Assembly (NCBI GenBank): GCA_023458755.1
Contig: JAEWYE010000073.1
Span: 52,781 to 116,780 of the forward strand
From: Bacillota bacterium
Lineage (GTDB): Bacteria > Bacillota > Clostridia > Oscillospirales > Acutalibacteraceae
DNA: 64,000 nucleotides
Reading direction: 5' to 3'
In this document: one piece after another, positions 51,771 to 57,956 of the stretch
Layout: the number at the start of each line of letters is the position of its first letter
Numbering within the stretch: position 1 is the stretch's first letter
The notes under the pieces: model-generated
Database searches by the model: none
Seen by the model: only the letters and a program-made list of their open reading frames with translations
Told to the model about the DNA's origin: nothing
Position numbers and translations under genes: made by a program

Positions 51771-53009
51771 TTAAAAATATCCGACTGGATGAATAGTGTG
51801 GTCACGTTTCGGGTCAAATCCGGATAACTGCCGGTCAGTCAATAATACAGCAGGCTGGATACTGGACGTGCCAAACCGCTTTTTCAGCCAGTCGGTTGTG
51901 GAATCCAGCCGTTCTTTGCGCTCTCGGTTGCTCTCGTTTGAAAACAAATCTGTTTGCGTACATATTGTATCACTGACAAGGTCTGTTACGCTGATACCAA
52001 TACTTCGGATCGGCTTATACCAGCGATAATTACTTTTAAAGAGTTCCATCCCTTGCTGCGCAATCTCTGTGGTAATGTTGGTATACTGTTTCATAGCATG
52101 CTGGCGGGTAAAACAGGATAACTCATTATCTCGCACACTGATGCACACAATGCGTGCCTTAAATCCCTGCTCACGCAGGCGGCGCGCAACACTATCTGCC
52201 AGAACAAATAAAATAATTTTAACGTCTTCATTGTTTTCCAAATCACGCGGTGTGGTTGTGGAGTTTCCAATCGACTTTATAGTTGGTTGGTTATTGAATT
52301 GAGCTACGGGAGAAGTATCCAAACCATTTGAAAAAGAGTATAAAACATCGCCCCATTTGCCAAAGTTGGAACGCAGCGTGTTAATCGACGTATCCGCTAA
52401 TTCACCGATCGAATGGATGCCAAACGATAACAGTCGGCGGTGTGTGGATCGCCCGACATAGAGTAAGTCACTCACAGGAAGTGGCCAAGCAATTTCTTTG
52501 TAGTTTTCCTTTGATATTACAGTAATGGCATCCGGCTTTTTATAGTCAGAACCTAGCTTTGCAAAAATCTTATTAAACGATACGCCTATAGAAACGGTAA
52601 TACCCAGTTCAAACTTAATGCGGTCACTGATTTCTTTTGCAATTGATAAGCCATTGCCTTTTATAGTGCTGCCCGTTACATCTAACCACGCCTCATCCAA
52701 ACCGAATGGTTCCACCTGATCGGTATAGTCCAAATAGATTTGCCGAGCCATCTTTGAAAAGCGCATATAAAGGTTATAATTGGGCGGCATAATTACTAAG
52801 TCCGGACATTTTTGTTTTGCCTGCCATAATGCTTCGCCTGTTTTGATATTATACCGTTTTGCAAGCTGATTCTTTGCAAGTATGATACCATGCCTTTGCT
52901 CTACATCACCGCCAACCGCAACCGGCTTATCTCGTATTTCAGGATGATGCAGACATTCAACGCTTGCGTAATAGGAATTGCAGTCGCTATGCAATATGAC
53001 ACGCTCCAC
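51771..53009 (-). CDS. dinB: Y-family DNA polymerase (DinB/UmuC-like)
   Basis: 412 residues from a GTG at 53009 (MERVILHSDCNSYYASVE), with GAGGTGAGAAAA upstream; an earlier GTG at 53018 overlaps that ribosome binding site. Catalytic carboxylates are in ILHSDCNSYYASVECLHH and GLDEAWLDVTGS. The little-finger domain follows (SIGNSTTTPRDLENNEDVKI). It performs error-prone translesion synthesis. The promoter carries a LexA box. It leads a three-gene SOS cassette on the island. Confidence 0.93.
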   Translation of the reverse strand: MERVILHSDCNSYYASVECLHHPEIRDKPVAVGGDVEQRHGIILAKNQLAKRYNIKTGEALWQAKQKCPDLVIMPPNYNLYMRFSKMARQIYLDYTDQVEPFGLDEAWLDVTGSTIKGNGLSIAKEISDRIKFELGITVSIGVSFNKIFAKLGSDYKKPDAITVISKENYKEIAWPLPVSDLLYVGRSTHRRLLSFGIHSIGELADTSINTLRSNFGKWGDVLYSFSNGLDTSPVAQFNNQPTIKSIGNSTTTPRDLENNEDVKIILFVLADSVARRLREQGFKARIVCISVRDNELSCFTRQHAMKQYTNITTEIAQQGMELFKSNYRWYKPIRSIGISVTDLVSDTICTQTDLFSNESNRERKERLDSTTDWLKKRFGTSSIQPAVLLTDRQLSGFDPKRDHTIHPVGYF

Positions 53010-53023
53010 TTTTCTCACCTCAA

Positions 53024-53044
53024 TATTAGAACGTCTGTTCTAAT
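53024..53044. promoter_or_regulatory. LexA (SOS) box of the dinB cassette
   Basis: GAACGTCTGTTC at 53029-53040 matches the Gram-positive LexA consensus GAAC-N4-GTTC and lies inside a longer palindrome (ATTAGAAC/GTTCTAAT). It directly abuts the -10 box of the dinB promoter, an ideal repression site. Confidence 0.92.
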
Positions 53045-53073
53045 AGAATACCCCGATTTATGAGAAAAGTCAA
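53045..53073 (-). promoter_or_regulatory. Promoter of the dinB cassette
   Basis: On the minus strand TTGACT (53073-53068), a 17-bp spacer and TATTCT (53050-53045), with the LexA box at the transcript start. Confidence 0.85.
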
Positions 53074-53176
53074 CGGTAAATTCAGGAGAAAAAGAGCAGA
53101 GGAACAAAAATAACCCCTGACAATTAAGTCAAGGGTTAAGGATTATTATTACTTTTTAGATACCGATGGACGTTTA

Positions 53177-54589
53177 TCAAACTAGGTCAAAAGTCCATCG
53201 CAAATATGTTTTAAACAACGGTTCGCGAAATTTATACTTGGTTTTTCCTATATTAACAACATAACTTTTTTCCAGCAGATAACTCATATTACCTGTGATT
53301 TGATCTAACGAAGATGATGCAATTCTTTCAGAAATATAAGATAAATCGACTGCATCTTCCTTTGCCTGTGCCATAACCTTGAGAATATCTTTAATAACAC
53401 CGCTGCCGATCACCTGTATTCTATTGTCAAACTCCTGCTTCCTTATATTTTGAACTATAAAATCACGAGCATGGTTTACATCAATCAAATTAATTTCGTT
53501 ATTTGTATCATACTTAAAGGAGTGATAACCCAATAATTGAACAGGTTGAGGAAAACAATTTGATAAGTTAATTATTCTAGTTGTTGCATCATGGGTAATT
53601 GCAACATCGGTATTTACTAATGCACTATTTATTATTTCAACCATTTCTTCATCTTGCATAGGTTTTAATTCCAATACTTCAAAGAGTCTAGATGCAGAAG
53701 GATGTTGAGAAATCATTTTGGTAATTGTTCCAGTAACTCCACTTACTATAAAACATATTGATGCAAATCCATCAGCCCTAAATTTTTCAACAACAGCTTT
53801 TAAAAATGAAGCAATATCTATTTTGGGGTCAATTGTATCAATTTCATCAATTAAAAAACATATACCTGTATAATATTCATCTAATTCTCTAAAGATGGAT
53901 TCTACTTCAGAAGTAAATAAATCTGTTAAATCAGATGGAGTTAGATCTTCATAAGAAGTTTGAGAGGTATACTTAATGAATTTTAAATTTAAATCAAAAG
54001 AAGCAGTACGTCCTTGTTTTTTTTCTGATAATTCAGCAAATCTTTTGAGAGAATTAATTAGCCCCTTAACTATATCATTAATTGAATGCTCAGTCATACA
54101 TCTGAAATCACCAGTCATATAAGAAAACTCGTAATCTCCTAAGTCTATATTTAGTTTATCCAGTAAGGCTTTTTCACCATTTGTTAGATAAAGTAACTGA
54201 TAGGCAACAGAACTTTTGCCAATACCTCGTTCCCCGGTTATTAAAATGTTTTTATTATTATATAAAGCGTCAACTGCATTTTGGAATGGTTCTTTTCTGC
54301 CAGCAAACTTATCAGGATCAGTAACTGGATCCTGTGGTGTAAAGGGATTTTTTTTAATAGATAATGGTGTGCCAATTTCTATAGATTTATCATTTGCAAC
54401 TTCTACATCGTGGGCCAAGAGGCCTTTTGAAGTTTCAAATGGTTCAAAGATTACTATATCCCCTTGTGATAATGTCCGATATCCTTCGCCTATTATACTG
54501 GTATAGTAAACAAAATAATCTTGTCCATCATTTCCTGCAATAAAACCATAGCCGTGGTAATCGCTAAATCTTTTCACTTTCCCTTTCAC
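53177..54589 (-). CDS. Cold-shock-domain/AAA-type ATPase fusion
   Basis: 470 residues. Residues 1-65 are a cold-shock domain with RNP-like motifs HGYGFIAGND and DYFVYYTSIIGEG. A P-loop ATPase follows: Walker A NILITGERGIGKSS at about 114-127, Walker B ICFLIDEID at about 243-251 and a sensor-like VSGVTGT strand. Then comes a helical lid and a winged-helix-like C-terminus (YISERIASSSLDQITGNMSY, FREPLFKTYLRW), as in archaeal-type ORC/STAND ATPases. A nucleic-acid-binding CSD on such an ATPase is unusual. It has a promoter element shared with the 49744-50718 gene. A defence or element-maintenance role is plausible but unproven. Confidence 0.8.
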   Translation of the reverse strand: MKGKVKRFSDYHGYGFIAGNDGQDYFVYYTSIIGEGYRTLSQGDIVIFEPFETSKGLLAHDVEVANDKSIEIGTPLSIKKNPFTPQDPVTDPDKFAGRKEPFQNAVDALYNNKNILITGERGIGKSSVAYQLLYLTNGEKALLDKLNIDLGDYEFSYMTGDFRCMTEHSINDIVKGLINSLKRFAELSEKKQGRTASFDLNLKFIKYTSQTSYEDLTPSDLTDLFTSEVESIFRELDEYYTGICFLIDEIDTIDPKIDIASFLKAVVEKFRADGFASICFIVSGVTGTITKMISQHPSASRLFEVLELKPMQDEEMVEIINSALVNTDVAITHDATTRIINLSNCFPQPVQLLGYHSFKYDTNNEINLIDVNHARDFIVQNIRKQEFDNRIQVIGSGVIKDILKVMAQAKEDAVDLSYISERIASSSLDQITGNMSYLLEKSYVVNIGKTKYKFREPLFKTYLRWTFDLV

Positions 54590-54655
54590 GACAACTACCC
54601 CATTTCCTTTATATTGCTATATATGTAACTGAACAGTGATAATAATTATATTACC

Positions 54656-54716
54656 ATTTTACCACTTAATTCTACAAAAACAAGTAGAAATTCCCATATA
54701 TCTAATATTTTAGACA
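54656..54716 (-). promoter_or_regulatory. Promoter with shared upstream element, copy 2
   Basis: On the minus strand TTGTTT (54683-54678), a 16-bp spacer with TGG and TAAAAT (54661-54656), 67 bp upstream of the CSD-ATPase ATG. The block matches 50811-50871. Confidence 0.65.
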
Positions 54717-54740
54717 GTAAGAGTTGGCTAAAGGGTATAA

Positions 54741-54766
54741 AACAAGTCGGACAAAATGTCCGACTT
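54741..54766 (-). terminator. Island hairpin terminator, copy C
   Basis: AAGTCGGACA/TGTCCGACTT stem with a 3-nt loop just past the integrase stop; on the minus strand followed by GTTTTATA. Confidence 0.8.
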
Positions 54767-54778
54767 AAAGAAAATGTG

Positions 54779-55957
54779 TTATTTATCATTTGGCAAGATA
54801 TCAAGGGTTTCATCCATCGCATCTGCATAGGTTTGGCTACCCTTTAAAACGTCTGTGTTATCTAGATTTGCATATACTTTCATGACCATATCGGAAGTAT
54901 TATCACCCATAATAAGCTGTACAGCTTTTAGGTTAACCCCTAAGCGCAATAATCTTGTGCAGCAATTATGCCGAAATCGGTACGGGTTATATTTTGAGAC
55001 ACTAAGACCATTTTTCCTTAGAATCCGCTCATACACCTGCTTATAGTCCTCATACAGCCATAATTGGCCGCGCGAACCACAAAACAAAAAATCCTCTGTA
55101 TGATATTTTTCTTTAGCCTTTCTCAGATAGGTATCCGAGTTGACCGCTTTTTCCCATTCTTTCAAAATATCTAAAAGTTTATTTCCGACTTTAATTGTTC
55201 TTCGCTGATAATTAATTTTTCCATCGTTTCGTTCATTTTTTAGATCGGTAATTATAGGTTTATTTGGCTTGATTCGTTTTTGAGTAACTGGATCAAGAAA
55301 CTCTTCATGACTTAAAGTCCGAAAAATATCAATTGTTTTATCTTCATAGTGAATATCAGTAAATTTAAGAGCAAGTGGCTCGCTGGGGCGCATCCCGGTA
55401 TAGAGCATTAAATGTAGCCAAACGTCTATCATTTGATTTTCACTTACAATGTTAGAAAGCATTTTAATTTCCTCATCAGATAAAGGCTTAATGTCGTCTT
55501 TTTGAGGACGATTCGAACGAGGTTTTTTAATATTCTGCATGTAATCAATTTTCAACAGGTTATTTCCGTCCTCACTGGCAGCTTCTCGTATAAAACAGTG
55601 CAGCAAATTATATACCTTGTTTATAGTACTCTGGCTATAATATTGTGTTTTTTGCTTTTTCCCTTTTCCTGTCGTATAGGTTCTTTTGGTGAAGCCATTT
55701 ATGAACTGCTTTATGATGACCTTATTAATTTCTGACATACGATAATCCCCAAGGCCTTCAAGTATGTGTGTGGCTATCGCCAGATCATTGGCATAGCTTC
55801 TAGAACGAGTGGCTCCATCTAAACTTTTTAGAAATGACGTGAAAGAATCTTTGAAAAGTATATCTTCGGGTACATGGGCTGCATTAGGTGTATTCCGAAG
55901 TTTTGTCCTAGTTCTATGTTCACTGAATTGATTAAACCATTGTCTAATTGATACCAT
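54779..55957 (-). CDS. int: Tyrosine-type site-specific integrase
   Basis: 392 residues. The N-terminal SAM-like core-binding domain spans about 30-140 (SYANDLAIATHILEGLGDYR). The catalytic domain has R190 in YTGMRPSEPLAL and R329 in NPYRFRHNCCTRLLRLG, and the nucleophile Y362 in MVMKVYANLD. The usual first His of the H-x-x-R box is Tyr326, and the later His/Trp position is Asp352 (IMGDNTSDM), so the catalytic set is non-canonical. GAGGTGTAACATA precedes the ATG. It presumably integrates the island at tRNA-Arg, although it lies 9 kb from it. Confidence 0.9.
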   Translation of the reverse strand: MVSIRQWFNQFSEHRTRTKLRNTPNAAHVPEDILFKDSFTSFLKSLDGATRSRSYANDLAIATHILEGLGDYRMSEINKVIIKQFINGFTKRTYTTGKGKKQKTQYYSQSTINKVYNLLHCFIREAASEDGNNLLKIDYMQNIKKPRSNRPQKDDIKPLSDEEIKMLSNIVSENQMIDVWLHLMLYTGMRPSEPLALKFTDIHYEDKTIDIFRTLSHEEFLDPVTQKRIKPNKPIITDLKNERNDGKINYQRRTIKVGNKLLDILKEWEKAVNSDTYLRKAKEKYHTEDFLFCGSRGQLWLYEDYKQVYERILRKNGLSVSKYNPYRFRHNCCTRLLRLGVNLKAVQLIMGDNTSDMVMKVYANLDNTDVLKGSQTYADAMDETLDILPNDK

Positions 55958-56056
55958 TATGTTACACCTCTATAAAATGAATTTTTGATAAGGTGGATAG
56001 TGGTGGTGCTCTGGGTAGAATAGAATTTTTTGCCAAATTAACACTTCCAAACAAAA

Positions 56057-56085
56057 AAAGAGAGGACTAAAATAGTTCTCTCTTT
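56057..56085 (-). terminator. Terminator of the toxin transcript
   Basis: A 13-bp stem (56057-56069 with 56073-56085, one wobble) and an AAA loop; on the minus strand followed by seven T residues in total, a strong tail. It lies between the toxin gene and the integrase gene. Confidence 0.85.
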
Positions 56086-56112
56086 TAATATCGGGATATA
56101 TTGGTAAAAAAC

Positions 56113-56135
56113 AAGTCGGACATTTTGTCCGACTT
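56113..56135 (-). terminator. Island hairpin terminator, copy D
   Basis: AAGTCGGACA/TGTCCGACTT with a TTT loop; it overlaps the toxin stop codon (56134-56136). On the minus strand it is followed by TGTTTTTT. Confidence 0.8.
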
Positions 56136-56757
56136 ACCGTTCTGGATCTTGATTCTTTATTTTGGCACTTTGCTTTGTTTGTTGATTTTTATGTAGTTCG
56201 ATAAGAATATCATTAAACGGCGTCTTTTCTTTTACATTCACACAATCGACTTGCTCATGGCTAGAATTAGATTGCTCTCCTTGCTTTTCTAAGTCATCAA
56301 GCATAATTTTCTCAATTCGTTTTACATCTGGAAATACTATTTTAATATTCTTATCTAGTAGGTGTTTAATTTGCTTCATATTACTGTTAAGAATTTTTTG
56401 AATAGCAGAATTTACAGGTACCGGGTTTCCATTTTTGGTATGGATATGATCTAAATAGTTTTCCGAAATTGGGAACATATTTTGCAATAGAAAAGCAGCT
56501 TTCTTATCATCGAATTCACCAAGTACAATGGTAATACATTTTCCGTATTTCTCGACTTGCTTATTGTAAATTGCTTGATACTTTTCAACTTTACTACTCA
56601 TAGGAACCATCCAAAGCAAGGAAGTTTTTTCATCCTTAACACAAAAGAATGTAGGACGGAAATTACCATTTTCTTTATTGGCCATCAATTTATTATCATT
56701 AACCTTTTCAAAAAATGAATCGCTTATATGATATACGTAACCAGGTTCATATTTCAT
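56134..56757 (-). CDS. Type III toxin, CptN/ToxN-like endoribonuclease
   Basis: 207 residues from ATG 56757 (MKYEPGYVYHISDSFFEKVN), with GGAGGAAATAATT upstream. The motif WMVPMSSKVEKYQAIYNKQV (S54, S55, K56) sits where ToxN enzymes have their catalytic T/S-S-x-K set, followed by CITIVLGEFDDKKAAFLLQN, matching the single-domain ToxN/CptN fold by pattern. The locus order, promoter then 46-nt tandem repeats then terminator then this gene, is diagnostic of type III systems, in which the repeat RNA inhibits the RNase. An acidic/Gln-rich tail of about 45 residues is extra. Such systems stabilise mobile elements and abort phage infection. Confidence 0.82.
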   Translation of the reverse strand: MKYEPGYVYHISDSFFEKVNDNKLMANKENGNFRPTFFCVKDEKTSLLWMVPMSSKVEKYQAIYNKQVEKYGKCITIVLGEFDDKKAAFLLQNMFPISENYLDHIHTKNGNPVPVNSAIQKILNSNMKQIKHLLDKNIKIVFPDVKRIEKIMLDDLEKQGEQSNSSHEQVDCVNVKEKTPFNDILIELHKNQQTKQSAKIKNQDPER

Positions 56758-56783
56758 AATTATTTCCTCCAAACAAAATAAGA

Positions 56784-56810
56784 AGCCCTATCTTAATTAA
56801 AGATAGGGCT
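56784..56810 (-). terminator. Terminator between antitoxin repeats and toxin gene
   Basis: An 11-bp stem AGCCCTATCTT/AAGATAGGGCT with a 5-nt loop, followed on the minus strand by CTTATTTTG. Partial termination here would make antitoxin RNA exceed toxin mRNA, as in known type III loci. Confidence 0.85.
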
Positions 56811-56813
56811 AAA

Positions 56814-56905
56814 ATTTTCGAGCCGGACATTTATTAGTCGCAGCCGGTGAGCGAACAATATTTTCGAGCCGGACATTTATCAGCCGCAGCCGGTGAGCGA
56901 ACAAT
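56814..56905 (-). ncRNA. Type III antitoxin RNA: two 46-nt tandem repeats
   Basis: Copies at 56860-56905 and 56814-56859 differ at two positions. Read on the minus strand each begins ATTGTTCGCTCACCGG and ends GTCCGGCTCGAAAAT; a GAAAAT fragment precedes the first. They are transcribed from the promoter at 56947-56975 and end at the hairpin before the toxin gene. The toxin should cut the precursor into repeat units that bind and inhibit it. Two repeats of about 45 nt fit the CptI class. Confidence 0.82.
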
Positions 56906-56946
56906 ATTTTCATTGGGTCAAGGTATTATTCATACCCTGTATTATT

Positions 56947-56975
56947 ATTCTACTCATCTCTTTCAAATATGTCAA
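56947..56975 (-). promoter_or_regulatory. Promoter of the type III toxin-antitoxin locus
   Basis: On the minus strand TTGACA (56975-56970), a 17-bp spacer and TAGAAT (56952-56947). Transcript start near 56940, upstream of the repeats. Confidence 0.85.
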
Positions 56976-57200
56976 TAGTTTTGCAAAATTTTCAAATAAA
57001 TCATTTTCGATGCTGATGGGCGAGCCAGATCTGCTAGTTGTGAACACAAATAAAAGAAAAAAAGCGGCTTTCTTGCTTATAGGGGCGGCAATTTACTAAA
57101 CGGTGAATTAAGATTACTATGTACTTTCCAAGCTTAGTTTAAACTAAGAGTATAAATATTATTCTTTCTTAACTGTGTACCTTTGTGGGTCTAAACACTG
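56976..57200. other. Non-coding gap with a 16-bp palindrome
   Basis: No gene is supported. CTTAGTTTAAACTAAG at 57133-57148 is a perfect palindrome without a strong U-tail; it might be an operator or weak terminator for the 57201 gene. A short plus-strand frame starting inside the antitoxin repeats has no ribosome binding site and is not called. Confidence 0.45.
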
Positions 57201-57893
57201 TTATGGAATTTCTGGACTACCCCTAGATTTAAAAAATAATTTGACATTTTTCACCATCCGTTCTATTATGTGAATTAGGAAGTAGCTTTTCTTTATGATT
57301 AGCTTTGCGAAAGAAGTGCGTTTGCTCGAACGCGCTTCTTTCTTTTTTCGCTGCAGTTTAAATAGTAGGTAACGGTTTTGCCGGTAGGCCTTAGTCTGGC
57401 GGTAGCGACGTTTTACACGGTTTAGGTAGGTATGTTCCCGAAGATTCCGGACGGCAACAGCAACACGGCTGCGACTGATCCCTGTGTTTTGTGCGATAGA
57501 CGAAAGACTTGGAAAAGCTTCCTGCTTCTTAGCATCCATGCACTTCCGGATAAAAGCATATACCATGAAATCTGACGCTGTCATTTTTGCATTCAGAATA
57601 GGATATTCAATCTTAAACCATCCACCCGGTAAAGGTTTTATTACGTATTTATTCTTTGCATATCCTCGGATGTTGAAGCGATGATCTTTATCAATAAGCT
57701 TATTCGATACCAGTTCCTTTATTGTCCTGCAGACCGTCTTTGTATCGATTCCGCAGGATTCTGCTATTGTCTGACAGCTGATACAAATCGCATTCAAGCA
57801 ATTCTTTCGGCTGATTAGCAGGCAATATACTTTAAACCCGTTGGGGGAGAGCTGATAATCAAAAATTTGGTTTGCCATCTTAAAGAATCTCAT
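57201..57893 (-). CDS. Two-domain winged-helix protein of the mobile element
   Basis: 230 residues; AAGGAGGGCTGAAA precedes the ATG. Two helix-turn-helix units are visible: residues 15-75 (TIAESCGIDTKTVCRTIKEL) and residues 110-160 (SIAQNTGISRSRVAVAVRNL). A very basic stretch follows (RVKRRYRQTKAYRQNRYLLF). This is the look of replication-initiator or regulator proteins of Firmicute integrative elements. Which one is not decidable. It is the last gene of the mobilisation operon. Confidence 0.75.
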   Translation of the reverse strand: MRFFKMANQIFDYQLSPNGFKVYCLLISRKNCLNAICISCQTIAESCGIDTKTVCRTIKELVSNKLIDKDHRFNIRGYAKNKYVIKPLPGGWFKIEYPILNAKMTASDFMVYAFIRKCMDAKKQEAFPSLSSIAQNTGISRSRVAVAVRNLREHTYLNRVKRRYRQTKAYRQNRYLLFKLQRKKKEARSSKRTSFAKLIIKKSYFLIHIIERMVKNVKLFFKSRGSPEIP

Positions 57894-57956
57894 TTTCAGC
57901 CCTCCTTATAAAATAGACCCGTGGCAGATCAGTTATGTTCTACCACGGGTTTGCTA

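Noticed and set aside
56814..56905. Two 46-bp tandem repeats considered as a CRISPR array, iterons or integrase arm sites
   Set aside because: No spacers, no cas genes, and the promoter-repeat-terminator-toxin order explains them as a type III antitoxin RNA.
56893..57099. 68-codon plus-strand ORF
   Set aside because: Starts inside the antitoxin repeat with no ribosome binding site and runs against the toxin-antitoxin promoter.
57133..57148. 16-bp palindrome as a terminator or att core
   Set aside because: AT-rich with no U-tract and no second copy; recorded only as a palindrome.
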